Positions 1-12,409 of a DNA stretch of 64,000 nucleotides are shown one piece after another (positions within the stretch are counted from its first letter, which is position 1; each line of letters opens with the position of its first letter). The translations under genes and the position numbers were made by a program. The notes beneath the pieces were generated by a model. That model searched no databases. It had not been told where the DNA came from and saw only the letters and a list, made by a program, of their open reading frames with translations. The stretch is from Eulemur rufifrons (Eukaryota > Chordata > Mammalia > Primates > Lemuridae). The stretch covers positions 10,844,501 to 10,908,500 of the forward strand of contig NC_091002.1 in NCBI RefSeq assembly GCF_041146395.1, given 5' to 3'.

Positions 1-1215
1 GTGCATATGTATGTGTATTTGTGTGTGTGTGTGTGTGTGTGTGTGCATATGGTGAAAAGATTTAGATCTATCCTCCTAGCAAATTTCAAATATATTATAC
101 AGTATTGACTCCCATTCCTTGCCGTGCTTTGGAAGGGGAGCCTTGCTTTGTATTCTAGTTGTATGCTCTGGTCCAAATACCCCATGGCTCTGAGCCAAGA
201 CCTGCATGACGCCTTCACCCAGTGCTGCCTTAGAAGCAGAGAGCAGAGCCTTTTCAAGGAGTAGCCAATGGCTTGTGTTGGGCAAATCCACTGGCCAAGC
301 AGGGGGTCCCTCCTACCCCCACAGATTGGGCCCGTGTGTCCTCAGCAGTCATCCATTCACCTGTTAGAGCATCATCTTTGATTCTTCTCCCTTCCTGGCT
401 TCATTGCCTCCCTCACTCTGTGCATCCTGGAGTCACCTCCTGAATAAACTAGGTGCTCCCAAATGCTTGGCTGCAGGTCTATTTTGGGGGAACCCAAAAC
501 AAGACAAGTGGCAAGAAGGTGTCATTTTGCACATCTTCCCCATCAACTGGTGATGGTTTCCCTAAGTACCACTGGGGAAAGCCTTGAACACATCATTAGG
601 CTCCCAGGGAAAAGGCTGGGCTGGGGGTGGGGGGCTCATGTGCTGTGCCCTGTAGCACCTGGTGGACGTGTCCTCCAGAGAAGGAAGCCATGGGCTCCCA
701 TTGGAGGGACCACAGGAGGCTTCATAAAGGAACAGAGAAGTGAGAACATGGCCACGGAGGTTGATTGGGTTTTATGAGAGGCAGAGAAAGAGGGGCACAG
801 TTAGGGATGGGGGGTGCATGGGACCACCAGTTCACCGTCAGCTTTCATCCCATGGTGTGGGAGCAGCCTGGTGGTGACAGTCCAGTCCAGCAGCAAATAG
901 AAATCAAGTTAGAAAGGTGGGCAGGGGCAGGACAGGGAGGGCTGTTGTAATGTGTGAGCCACTGCACTGCGGGCCAAGTCCCAGGTTCTGCTAACACTAC
1001 TGTGATTTGTCACCTACGTTCTTATCTGAAGGAAACACTCAATTCTGGTTAAAATTTCATGGATTTAAAGATGTAGGGTTTTTTTCTCATCCAAGTTCGT
1101 GGATCCCATATGAAAACTGGGTCTCTAAAACCAGAGCTGGGGAGGCCATCCCAGATCCACAGCACCTAAAACGCTGTCGTGTGTACTGAGCGGGCTTTCT
1201 TTCTCTGTTCTGTAG
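1..1215 (+). other. SLC24A3: 3' end of the intron upstream of exon A
   Basis: This is intronic sequence ending in the acceptor at 1214-1215. It holds the TG microsatellite at the left edge. Between about 60 and 1190 I recognise no repeat family, RNA gene or regulatory site. Confidence 0.8.
20..46. repeat. TG dinucleotide microsatellite
   Basis: An uninterrupted run of TG/GT is followed by gcatatgg. It is a typical intronic microsatellite that is likely to vary in length. Confidence 0.95.
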
Positions 1216-1292
1216 CCCTGCACGAATTCCCCAGGGACATCTTCACCAACGAGGACCGAAGACAAGGCGCAGTGGTCCTCCACGTGCTCTGT
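1216..1292 (+). CDS. SLC24A3: SLC24A3 internal exon A: end of extracellular loop and start of first core helix
   Basis: This 77-nt exon follows a pyrimidine-rich tract ending in tgtag (AG at 1214-1215) and is followed by a perfect GTAAGT donor at 1293. It begins with the last two bases of a split codon (phase 1) and ends on a codon boundary. The 25 full codons read LHEFPRDIFTNEDRRQG and then AVVLHVLC. The first part is acidic and polar and fits the short segment before the membrane core. The last eight residues start the hydrophobic helix that continues in exon B. NEDRRQG is one of the stretches that points to NCKX3 rather than NCKX4. The previous exon is not in the window, so the residue made by the split codon (NCC) is unknown. 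No frameshift or stop is seen. Confidence 0.93.
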
Positions 1293-1554
1293 GTAAGTAC
1301 CCTTCTCCTGCGTCTGTCTGGGGGTCTGTGGGGCAGGCCTGGAGGTGGTAGGGGACAGCTGAAGTGCCCCCAGGGGAGTCTCCCCTCCCTCCTGTCCACA
1401 CACCTGGTGGGGGTCCTTCAGGCCCAGTAGGGGCCACCTCTGAATGGACCATCTTTGAAAGGCCACAGCTTCCTAAGCTGGAAGACGCCTGCTTTGCATT
1501 CTTTCCTTCGTATCAGCGCCGAAAGTGCGTCCGACGTCAGCAGACTGACTCTGC

Positions 1555-1885
1555 ACTAACCTTCCTCACTCTCTGCTTTAAACACCACCTCCCTGGGGAG
1601 CTCTTTCCTAACCAGCCCTTCTAAAATGCTGTGGTATTCCCTCTACCCCGCTTAATTTTCCTTCACGCTACCTGCCCTTATACAGTTATTTGCTTATTAA
1701 CCGTCAGCCTCACTCACATGTAAGCACTGTGAGAATAGGGACTTTGTTTTGTACATGGCTTCATTCCCAGATCTGTTCTCAGCCCATGGCAGGGACAAAG
1801 CATTTGTTAAATTAATGGATTAAGTATAATGGCAGCCAACACAGCATCTGGCACATAGTAGGTGATCAATAAAAGCTTGTTCCCT
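1555..1885 (+). repeat. L2 LINE 3' end remnant
   Basis: The order of motifs fits the 3' end of L2: ctccctggggagctctttcc, then 'ttatttgcttatta', then 'tgtaagcactgtgagaatagggact', then ctggcacatagtaggtgatc and aataaaag. The copy is strongly diverged, and the last part may be a second overlapping remnant. Confidence 0.6.
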
Positions 1886-2479
1886 TCCCTTCTGGCCCGT
1901 TAATGTCCACCATTGTCCTAGCATCTTCCTGCACAGACCCAGTAGGTCTGTCTTTGATTCACCTCGTGCCCATCTGGAGGGTTTGGGGAGGGCGTGAGTG
2001 AAGCTGTGTCTGAGGAGTGGCTGGCTGCAGCACCAGAAAGCTCTAGGCCACATTCTGGACTAGCTAACGTCACTGCTTCCCTGTCTCTGTGGCATTCCCT
2101 CTCCCCTAGATTATTCCCATTTACTGCTGCGAAACAGACTCCCCAAGTCACTATTTTGGTTTGCCTGTGGGTTCTGGGTATCGAGCATTCAGGAAGGGCA
2201 CGGTGGGAATGTGGCTTCACAGAATCTGGGGCCTTCGAGGGGCCAACTCAGGTGGCTGGAGCTGGAGGAGCAGGGCTGGCGCACCCCCTTCCAAGTGGGC
2301 ATCCTCACTCCCGCATCTGGTGCCTGGGCCGGGATGGCTGAAGGGCTGGGATGGCTGAAGGTCCGGCCCAGCTGGCCACAGCACCACAGGTGGCCTCTCC
2401 AGTGCAGCAGCCTCGGGTGGTAGGACTTCCACCGGGCAGCCCAGGCCCCAGAAAGAGGGGGTTATACCAACAAGGAGGA

Positions 2480-2590
2480 AGCCACATGGCCTTTTATGAC
2501 TCGGCCTCAGAAGTCCCACGGTGTCATTTCCATCGTACTCTATTGCAATCACAAGCCTACTGTGATTCAAGGGAGGGGACAGAGACTTTC
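2480..2590 (-). repeat. MaLR-type LTR fragment (probable)
   Basis: The words ttttatgactcggcctcaga, agtcccacggtgtcattt and gattcaagggaggggacaga follow the order I remember from the inner part of MLT1-like LTRs read in reverse. The left part of the element is not clear. Confidence 0.4.
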
Positions 2591-2624
2591 CTTTTCAATC
2601 CATACCTGAAGAAGGTCCGTAGAC

Positions 2625-2740
2625 ACACCCTGGGTTCTGGAGTCAGAGCAGACATGGGCTTGAACCCCACCTGTGCTGGCCTTGCTTCGTGTGTGGCTTC
2701 TGGAAAGACAGTGGATGTCTCTGGACCCCTGAGCCACCCC
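2625..2740 (+). repeat. Possible MIR remnant
   Basis: The phrase ctggagtcagagcagacatg followed by ggcttgaaccccacctgtgc resembles the tRNA-derived head of MIR. The downstream part is too diverged to be sure. Confidence 0.4.
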
Positions 2741-4014
2741 AGGCTCGACTCCCTCTCTGGGTGGAAACAATCAACTTCTCAACTCTTTCCTAACACCTTC
2801 TCCCCAAAAACAGCATGAAAAGCCCCTTTTCAGCAAAGACATCATGTAAAAATGCACAATGAATACAGAGAATCTCTGCGAGTACACTGAGCAGTGAATA
2901 GGGAGGCCGCCTGCAGCACCGAGGAGCCTTCCCTGTCGCAGGGCTGGGGAGACCCAGACACTGAGTTGAATCTAGAATTCCCCGGTAGCCATTAGCACCC
3001 TGATGCCTCGACATCTGCGAGATGAGATTTCCCAAACAGTGCGAGCTTTCACCCTCCTGGGGTGGTGTGGTCTTCTGCAGCTGCAGGGCCCTTTTCCCCA
3101 CCTCCAGCTCCCCCTACACCCACCGAATCATCAGCTGAAGGTGGAGGGGTGCATTTTTCTTGCCCTTCATGAGCTCAGGGTACCCAAGAAGTCCTCTGCT
3201 GTCTGTGGGAGTGCGTTTCCAGGCTGGCGTAAAGGCAAAGTGGATGAAAATGGGGACTGTTCCCCTTAGACAGTTCCTCAAAGAGTGGGCAGAAGCCTGC
3301 AGCTTAGCACTTTGAAGTCACTGGTATCTAAGGCCATTCCTGGACCCGGCCCTGGGCCTTGCACTTTAGAACCCACAGGGCAAGGAGTCCAGGGGCTGAG
3401 GTCGGTGCCCATCTCTTCAAGATTATACTCCAGGCACGCAGAACCCCAGAATTCCCCACCCAGATAGCCCTGAGCCCACTGCTAAGGCCTGTGCAGTTTC
3501 CTCCCTGGGTCCACCTCTTGGAAGGAAGAGACCCAGGTAGGGCAAGCTTTAACTTGCTGCCTGGGTGTCCACATGCATGCACATAGTCCAGAGTGGAGCC
3601 AGGTGGGCAGAGCAGGGGGATGCCTCTTCTACATGGCAGAAAGAAACGTTAGGTGGGCATGCTGGTGTGTTCCTAAAGTCCAAGGACAAAATCTTACGTT
3701 ATCCTACCCACTAGAATATGAACTCTCAACCTGGACATAAGCCTCATGAGAGAAGCCCCTTTTATACCAGGTCTTGCACATTGAACAGCACAAGTTGCAC
3801 AGTCACTATTTGTTCAGTGTGGGAATGATTATCTGCCTCACCTTCCGTGTTGCCCAGCATGTGTGGGATGCTCAAGAATCATTAAATGAACATCCTTGAT
3901 GTTAAGAAGATTCTCTGCAAGGGCAAACATTTGGCATTTGAGTCGCCAGCAGGAAACAGATGAATGCACAAGTCAAAGCTACAAGAAGTTAAACACAGAT
4001 TTCCTGCACTTGGA

Positions 4015-4200
4015 CATCTAGAATGTATTTCCTGAGCCCTGCAGTGTGGTAGTCCTGGGCTGGGCCCTTCCAGACGCCTGAGACACAGCCTCACTCTGAA
4101 GGAGCCCACTGTCTTGCGAAGAGAACTGCTGTGGCCAGCAGCTGCCTGTACAGCGTGTGCGGGAGCTCAGAGAAGGCATGATCAGGCACCAGGGAGGCAG
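4015..4200 (-). repeat. Possible L2 3' end remnant
   Basis: The stretch from cctgagccctgcagtgtggt to gaaggagcccactgtcttgc resembles the reverse complement of the L2 3' end. It is weak. Confidence 0.35.
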
Positions 4201-7200
4201 GGCTGTGCTGTTCTTGAAGAGTAGGTAGGAGTTTCCAAAGGAGAATAGATTAAAGGGATTCCAGGCAGGAATGAGAAACCCCAGGGACAAGGATATAGGA
4301 TGTGAGGGTTCAGGGAGCCTGCAGGGAGCAGAAACCCAGGCCGTGGGTGGTGGGGAGCCAGAGTAAGAGGGCAGAGAGGGCAGCAGGAACTTGCATGGAA
4401 AGCACCACAAGGTGACTTGGCTGCCGCACTGGGAGGGGTGGGAAGCAGATTCCTGATGGCGCCATCCCTCGGCCACCCCTCCTTGCCTAGGGTTAGGGCT
4501 GAATACGGTCAGGCACGGCCAGGAGTAGCCCAGAGTGGTCTGCCCTCCAGTGACTTGAGAAAGACCCAGGCAGGCCACAGAAAAAGGCTCAGGGCCATTT
4601 GGGCAGGAGATCCCAGGGTCCCAGGGACCCCGAGGAGCACCCCGGCCTGTTGAGGGTTACCCAGAGTGAGTATGGAGGACTGAACAGCACGCAGCATCTC
4701 TAGGCCTCTGAAGAGCTGGGTCTGCCTCACCCAGGCAGGGGAGGGATGGCTTCTGCCGGAGGGTCCCAGCAGGAAGTCCTTCACCCCAGGCTGCCCCAGG
4801 GGTGAGGCTGTCCTTTCATGGAGTTAACTGGCCCTAATCACAGATGTCAACCAGAGTGCCCAGTCCTTTCAAATTATACCCTAAAACCTATTCCAAGTTA
4901 CTGTTTGCACATAAACTCAAACTGTCCCCTACCATTTGGGCCCCATGGGTGCACTTTTCTGCTAAGACTTGAAGCTTTCAGCCTCAGCTGGGTACAGGTC
5001 TGGGCACACAGATGGTTCTGAGACCCCCTCAACACAGTCTTTTAAACCTTAATGTCAAAGCCTGCTTCTCTTTTTCTTTTCTTTCATGTAAATACTTCTC
5101 TCTTTTGTGTGTGCTTTGTGGAACTCAAATGGCCCATTTCTGGTTCAACTTTCTGAACACACCGTAGCTTTAAGTCTCCCTTGGATCATTCTGTTTCTGT
5201 GGAAATCGGAAACCCTATTCCCTGACATTGCACTTTATAAAAAAAGTTTTCTATTCCTTCTGCCTGTTCCTCATGTATGGGTTTTTTACTCGTGGGGAAA
5301 TCCATGATCTTTACAACTTTTCCAACAAAAGATATCCCCAAGAAAGCACACTTGTCATAGAACTTGTTTTATATCCAGCCTATTACGACACTGAGACACA
5401 GAAGGCGGGAGTTCCTGTCTATGAGGAAATTTACACCCTATGATCCATCTAGCTTGCCCCAAATAGAGGAAGGAGACTGAATCATTTTCTAGAACTGTAG
5501 TTTGTGATTTATAAATACCTTGTGCAATTTTTCTCATTATCCTACAGGACATAGATAGCCAAATCTTTGCGATTATAAACCAAGCTATACATTTTTTCCA
5601 GTAAAAGAAGCTTTAAGTAATCGATATTTGAAATTGTTTCTCAGAACGGTGTGAGCAGCTGTCTATCCTTAGTAGATCAAACTCCACAGCAGGAATAAAT
5701 ACCCACTATGCACCTTGTCAGCTTTCAAGAGTATTCTTTGTAAACTTCAAGCCTTCTTTTCCCATTTTAAATGCAATTCCTCTCTTCTGGCAGGCAGACA
5801 TTTCCACACGCTTATGTGTAAGGGACTATAAAGTGTCACGCATCTGAAAAGGGTTCCGTCGCCATGACTGAGGCAAGCTCTCCAGCCCGTCTGTTTGGGA
5901 GAAGGGCTGCTCACCAGTCCAGCAGCCCGAACCTGCCAATGGGGGTGCAGGGGGAAGGCCATCAGTAAGAATGTTTCTGATGTGCATCTTCATGTTCTAA
6001 ACCCTAGACATGCTCTGAGACGTCCCATAAGAAACTCGGGAGTCCACGCAGAAGGGACTGTCCCCTCCACTGAGCTGCGGGGGCGGCTGCCATCTGGGCC
6101 ACCTCGGGCTGCCCAGAGCGTCATGTGTGAGCCCTGTGGGAGGTCCCTGGCCATCTGCCTTAGGCCCCCTCTGCCCAGTGGTGGGGACTCCTGTGTCCAC
6201 GTCTCCGTCTTCACAGCACCCCAGTGCCCAGTGCCCCTGGGGGGTTCATGGTGAAATAAAGGATGTGGGCTCCCTGCAGGGAGGGACGTGGCGGAGTCCA
6301 GGCAGGATGCTAGTGCTGCCGTCACGCCAGGGCTCCCCGCAGGTGGAGGTGCTCCAGGAATGACAACGAGGACCCTTATTGCCATTCCTTTCACTGTCCC
6401 CAGGTGATCTGAAGGTGGGGGGTCTCCCGGCCCCCTCAACTCCTGTGCACACTTTTTTCATCCTTCCCCAGCCCAGGAGGCCTGTCTAGTCTGGGAACTG
6501 GGGAATCTTGCCTTACAAGTGTACATCCACATGCTCTCTCCCATCCTCAGATCAGCCTCTAGAGTGGAGAGTGCCGATTTCTGTCTCATGAGTCCATGGT
6601 GATCCCTTTTCTCCCCGAAGCTGCGGAAGAAATGGATGGCCTGGGAGGAAGGCCCTTGGGACAGAAGTGATGGAAGTGACCAGGGTATGGGGGCAGGAGG
6701 GAGGCTGTTCATATGGTATCCTCGCTCTGGTGTGTGGCTTGTTCTGGTCCATTCCAAATTGTGTCAATTTTTTAATAACCCTGGCCTGGCAGAGCGATGG
6801 CCTGCACCTCTCCCTCCCTCCCTCCCCACGCAGGCCTTTTTCTCTGTGATGTGCATTTTTGCTCCCGTCCTGGCTCTGATGCTACCTGGTGTCGTGTTTT
6901 GTGCCCTGATCTGCTTGTTCACTACCTCCCTGTGCTGGTCAGTTTCTTCGTTCACAACCCCCAGAAGTCTCTAATGGGCACAGCTCATATTTTTCCTGCC
7001 TGGCCGTGGGTCACCAGGCCTATGGGTTGACCTCCTCTGGGTCAGGTCTTAACCAGTCGGCATGACTGAACCACACGGCTTCCCTCGGGGGCATGGAGGG
7101 CAGAGGAGTCCCGGCTCCCCCGCCCACAGCAGAAGCAAAGGCTGATTTGGAGGTGCTCCCCGAGGCTGGGGAAGCTCTCTGGGACAGCCGAAGTCCCAGG

Positions 7201-7627
7201 TGAGAGGGGCTCCCTTACTCCCAGCTTGTTGTCCCCCTTTCAGTCCCAAAGGAGGGGGGAGGGAGCTCCTCTTTCTGGAAGGGGCCTCAACAAATGGATT
7301 TTGTTTCCTGGGGCCCGAGCTGCTTCCAGTTATTTCTGTTGTTTAATTTTAATGTCTGGAAGAGTGGTTTTCCTGGATGTGTTTCCCCAGGCCCAGATTG
7401 CTTTTGTTAAAAGCCAAAGAATAAACCTGTGATGCAGCAGCTCTTGGGGGGGCGGAGGGGCCAGAGTCCCGCAGGACGTGGAGAGGCCCCCTCCCCAGCA
7501 CCCACCTCCCCCCGCACCTTGTGTATCTAAGCTCACTTTCCCCCTCAGCCCCAAGGGTTACTTTTGTCTTCCTAGGCTATCGTTTTGCTTTTTTGGCTCT
7601 GAGACTCAGTTTTATGTTTATAGACCA

Positions 7628-7821
7628 TTGCTGTCCAACAGAACTTTCTGTGCTGTGTTCTCTCTCTCTGCTGTCTAATACGGTAGCCGTGGGCCATGGG
7701 CAGCTGTTGAGCACTTGAAATGTGGCCAGGGTGATTGAGGAACTGATTTTGGTTTTATTTCATTATAATTAATATTAATGTAAATAGCCACATGTGGCTA
7801 GTGGGTACCCTAGACGGCCAA
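7628..7821. mobile_element. Non-autonomous hAT-like DNA transposon
   Basis: The element starts with ctgtccaacagaactttctg and carries gagcacttgaaatgtggcca. It ends near atagccacatgtggctagtg. This pattern is a common mammalian hAT-type element whose family name I cannot fix from memory. Confidence 0.6.
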
Positions 7822-8424
7822 GCCATGGATTCTAATTCAGCATCTCCTCTCCCTTTGCTTATGTTGTCAACTTGAAAGCAAGAAGCAGAGATGGCCATAG
7901 AAAAGGTCGCCAGCAAAGAGGCGCTGCTCCTTACTCAGTACTCTTAAGGATGGCCCCGGTATAGCCATTCAGACAAGCAGGATGTGCAGAAGGCACTGCC
8001 AGGCCCCCAGGCTTACTGAAATAAGGCCAGGATGTGATGTTCTGGGAGGAGGAAGGACACCCCGAGTAGGAGTGGGAAAGTGTGTATACGACCAATAAAC
8101 CGGGGGCCTTGGACCCAATCCCAGAATTTCCCCTGACCTGAGTTTCCACTTCTATAAAGTGGGAACACATAGTAGGTGCTCAGTCAATGTTAAGTTTACT
8201 TCACTTTCTCCCCTTCCCAACACCCTACTAAAGGCATCTCACCTGTGCTTGCTTAACCCATCACACACCACCTCCTGTCGTGGGACCAGAGCCAAGTCCA
8301 TTCAGACACAGCTGCCGTCCTTGTGAGCAACAGGGCTGGGATGTCACAGGAAGCCTCTCTGCAACTGGCATTTCCACCAAGCCCAGGGCTCGGGGAGAGA
8401 CCACTTGCTGCGGGGGTCTTGAAA

Positions 8425-8630
8425 ATTTTTTAACTGACAAATAGTAATTGTATATATTTATGGAGTGTAATGTGATGTTTCCATACATGTATACATTGTG
8501 GAATGAGCAAAGCAGGCTAATTAATTAATATATCCATCACCTCACATCCTTATCATCTCTTTGTAATGAGAGCATTTAAAATGCACTCTTTTAACAATTT
8601 TGAAATAGACCTCATTATTAACTATAAAAT
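8425..8630 (-). mobile_element. L1 3' UTR end, minus strand
   Basis: It begins with a short T run and aactgacaaatag, continues with 'gtatatatttatggagtg', 'tacatgtatacattgtggaatga' and 'atatccatcacctcacat', and ends near ttaactata. This is the reverse complement of the old L1 (L1MA/L1MB-like) 3' end. Confidence 0.8.
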
Positions 8631-8866
8631 AGGAAAAGAAGAAGTAAAATTGTCTGCTGACAACATAATCTTATGTATAGAAAACCCTAAAGACTCCACC
8701 AAAATACTATTAGAACTGATAAACAAATTCAGTATAAAGTTGTAGGTTACAAAATCAACATACAAAAATCAGTAGCATTTCTATACACTAACAATGCACT
8801 ATCTGAAAAAAAAAATTAAGAAAACAATCTCAGTTACAATAGCGTCAGGAGTAAATTTAACCAAGC
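8631..8866 (+). mobile_element. L1 ORF2 fragment, plus strand (broken)
   Basis: The sequence aligns in sense to the end of the L1 reverse-transcriptase domain: gaagtaaaattgtctgctga, atagaaaaccctaaagactc, ttacaaaatcaacatac and agtagcatttctatacacta. It is decayed and non-coding. It abuts the oppositely oriented 3' UTR piece to its left. Confidence 0.8.
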
Positions 8867-9275
8867 AGTTTTAAAATTTAAGGGGACCTACGTGATGTGG
8901 TCAGAAAGGTCCCAGCAACAACTCACTCCTAGGCAGACGTGTTTAGTTAAGGGATTTTACTCTGGAAAAGAAAAATGATTAGAACAGCTTGTGGAATTTG
9001 CTGTTTACTCTTGGAAAAGTGCTGAGCATGTCCTTAATTTGTCAGTGTCAACACAAAGCTAAAACCGGTGTCCAGAGAGGATTAGCACAAAGAGAGTAAA
9101 TTATGTTTGGATACATCCTAAATCACTGCCTCACCCCCTCTCTCATGAGACTTGATTTGAAGGCCCAGGTCGAAGCATGCGGCCCCCTGGCTCCACGAGG
9201 CCTTGCTGGGGGGTTGGTCCTGCGGGAGCTGAGCTGGATGTTCAGTGTGATGCTCAGAGCAAGCACGTGGGGGGA

Positions 9276-9450
9276 AACCTGCCTGAATTCAGACCCGGCT
9301 TTTCCACTTGTTGGCTTGTCGCCGAGGGCAAGCTGCTCTGCCTTGCCAGGCTTCAGTTTCCTCATCTGTCACTGGAGATATGGCGCCCACCTCATACATG
9401 AAAGCAGGTGTGTGAAGCTCTTGGAGGAGTGTCCGGCACTGAATGAACCA
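9276..9450 (+). repeat. MIR SINE
   Basis: The copy reads gaattcagacccggcttttc, cttcagtttcctcatctgtc, and then the diverged ctcttggaggagtgtccggc, in MIR order. Confidence 0.75.
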
Positions 9451-11055
9451 TCCCCTCCCTGTCCCCTTAGTGCTTACGAATCGTGTGTACCCCCCGCCCC
9501 CAACTTCCACCTTGCAGCCCCTGCAACTCTGGGCTTTTTCTGGCCCCCATAGCCCATTCTACCCAAAGGCAGGACAGCCAAGAAGTGGCCCCCAGTAGCC
9601 CCCAGAAGCAGGCCTCAGACGGAAAGGGGCTTAGTGGTGGATAAATACCTCAATTCCCTCGTGCCTCAGTTGTACCGACTGAAACGCGTGTCCTACTCTG
9701 CCTCCCAGAGCTCCCCAGGCAGGAAGGAGTGCTAGCTGCCCACTCAGGAACCCGCCTGCTAACCTACCTTTACTAGCTGCTCTTCCTGCCCTGATCATGT
9801 CCCTGTTCTTCTCCTGGCACTTCCCGGGGTCCCCCCTCCCAGGTAAATGACTGGCACTGGGGTCCCCACACCAAGTTCTGCTTCTGAGGCACAGGCTTGA
9901 TAAATATTACCGGCCAGTATTATCATGCAAAGTAGGCCCTACTGCAAAGCCCAGGAGAGGACAGAGATGCAGAATTCTGAGACTCCGGCCCTCGCTACAC
10001 ACCTGCAGAGAAAGGTCCGGCGGAGCCGCTCTGCTCTCACTTCGGTCCGTGTCCTGTGCCCAGCACAAAACAGAAATAAGTCTGGGGTGCGAGCTTTGAA
10101 GTAAACAGCTTCAAATCTGATTTTATGAGGGCCCCAAGTGGTAGTGGGAGAGAGATAATTTTATGTTTTATCTCATCCCTTCCCTTCAGTAGAGAGAGAG
10201 AGCATGCACATTGTTTAGATACCAAATGTTTACATATGGAGACCAGATACCTGCAGCCTGCTGTATGCGCCTCTTCATTTATTTGTTTAATTTATTACTT
10301 GGTCCACCTGTTCCCCACTCCATGTACATTATTTTTATTTATTAATTTTTATATAGTAAATAAACTTTATTTGTTCTTGTGAGCTGACATTGCCAACAGT
10401 CACAGATTTGCATATGATAGTTTTGTACTGACCGTGTGTACAATTTATAGGAGTATTATTTTCCTCTGAAAAATAGCAGTATAAAAGCTAAGTAAACAAT
10501 GAGATAACTGCTATTTGGAATTATCACATGCCATAGCTTAAAGAACTAGTCTTTAGCAAATATTCAACTAATCAGTCTGGATAAAATAGCCAGTCAAATT
10601 ATTATCGTAATGAATCAGAAAACACTCCATGTATTTTGAATATCGTGCTCAATGGCTTTTGGTGTGTGCCAGTTGTTTGCTGCCGATTCTGCTCTCGGGA
10701 GAACCTCAGTACAAGACCTGCTGTTTATCATTCCCTGAGACCTCAGAATAAATGCTATCCAGTGGGGCCTTTTTTGTTTTTTATTCTGTCTACCCTTCCT
10801 CTTCCCTCCCCCTACCCAATCTCCCACCTACAATGTTAGAGACTCCAGAAAGGGGTTTCAAGTTGAACAAAAAACCTGGCCTTACAGCAAAGAAGCTTCC
10901 CCACCGCAGGAACCTGTATATGCAGTGTGTTCCACAGTCAGTGTCTTGGGGACTGCTTTATTCCTTGAGGATTTGCACCAGAAGAGCTCCTGTGGCCAAG
11001 ACAACTGTCTTAGGTGGAGTCTTGCAGAAACCAACCCTGAAACCAGGGGTCCAGG

Positions 11056-11290
11056 GCCAGAACTTCATTCCCAGGATGGTCCCAGGAAGCTCCGGGGGGT
11101 GGGGGGAGGGGATGTGAGGCAGAGGAAGGAAGGCAGCCAACACAGCGTGTGTGGGAAAGCCGGCTACCCCATGGCCGGGCAGCTGGAGCTTAACCCCACT
11201 GGGGAACTGGAAGATAGTGGAGAACATCCACTTCCACTTATCCCAGCCGGGGTGCGAGGCACCTGGGTGTTTATCCACCAGCAGCTGTCT
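11056..11290 (+). repeat. Dispersed repeat family X, copy 1
   Basis: It shares ordered words with 41,360-41,570 and 62,915-63,260: tggtcccaggaagc, gaggcagaggaaggaaggca gccaac, ctggagcttaaccccactgg ggaactgg and gtgtttatccacca. The family was found by comparing the window with itself, and I do not know its name. Confidence 0.5.
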
Positions 11291-12018
11291 GTTGTCGGCC
11301 GAGGGCTGCTTGGGGGTCCCTCACTCATAGCATGTCCAGTCGCCCCACACTCGGGGGTGCCTAGCAGGCAAGCTCCAGAGCCCTCGTGCAAATGGACGTT
11401 GTGGGGTTGGCATGACAGGAGCACGAGTGCCCAGGGACGAGGGTGGGCACAGACAATGCCTGTGACAGCACACTCCAGGTCTGCCCCATATCACGGCCCC
11501 ACAGAAGGGCACATTGCACCTGTGCCCACCCCTGGAGTCAGCCTGAAGTTCTAGCCTTCCTCCAGGTCTTCTCCCCCCTCCACATTCCGCAGCCTGGGCC
11601 TGTGCGGCGAGCATTCAGATGCCACACCAGGGTCCTCCGGGAACGTCCCAAGGCAGGTTGTTTGGGCACAGTTTGTCTGAGCCAGCTTGGAGGTGGGGGG
11701 TGGGAAAAGATGTCATGCCTCTCACCAGTGAGCTGTGGGGAGCCTGAGGTCACCCAGTCCCAACACCCCACATGGGAGACTGTCAATGCCCTCCTCGGGT
11801 GCACTGTGTCGTCCTCCCGCCCACCCCCCAACAGCTTTCTTTCTGTTCAGCCCCCATGTTTCCTTTCCTATGCGCTTAGCCATGAAGAGCAAGGGTCTTG
11901 TCTCGTCCCAAAGCATTTGTTCCCTTCAGCGCATTGCCTCCGGTGCTGTGCCTGACTTTGGACTTGACAATTCCTATTGGCTCTGTCACCATTTCCCTGG
12001 ATTAGTGTGGAGGTCAAG

Positions 12019-12210
12019 CGTGCAAAGCCCTGCTGTGCCACGTACTGCCTGCGTGACCTTTAATACTCCAGGCCTCAGTTTCCCCATATGCATGTGGGGA
12101 GGAGGCTAGCACCCACCTTACAGAGTTGAATAAGGTGGAGCATGTAACATGCCTAGTCCAGTGCCTGGCCCATAATAGGCACAAGGAAATATTAACTATC
12201 ATACTATTTT
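12019..12210 (+). repeat. MIR SINE
   Basis: MIR order is seen: ctgtgccacgtactgcctgc, gtgacc, ggcctcagtttccccatatg, accttacagagttgaataag, cagtgcctggcccataatag and atattaactatcat. Confidence 0.85.
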
Positions 12211-12409
12211 CATTGCTTCTACCCTGCATCACTCTGTGGCCAGTACTTGCTCAGACAGCAACCACCTAAATGATCTTCCTGGATCCAATCTGTCCCCCTC
12301 CAATGCAAATTTAGCTCTTCCAGCAGCAGATCAATCTCTTGAGAGCAATGTTGAGGCCATGCTTTGCCCAGAACCCTCCCCCAGTTCTTGCCCCCGCCGT
12401 TGGAGGGTC

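Noticed and set aside
4018..4578. Minus-strand open frame of 186 codons
   Set aside because: There is no known domain. It overlaps a possible L2 remnant, and nothing suggests a promoter or exon borders.
8631..8866. Functional reverse transcriptase
   Set aside because: It is a short decayed L1 ORF2 fragment with indels and no complete domain.
10925..11554. Plus-strand open frame of 209 codons
   Set aside because: It is the longest in the window, but it overlaps repeat family X, has no recognisable domain and lacks splice context. It is most likely chance in GC-rich DNA.
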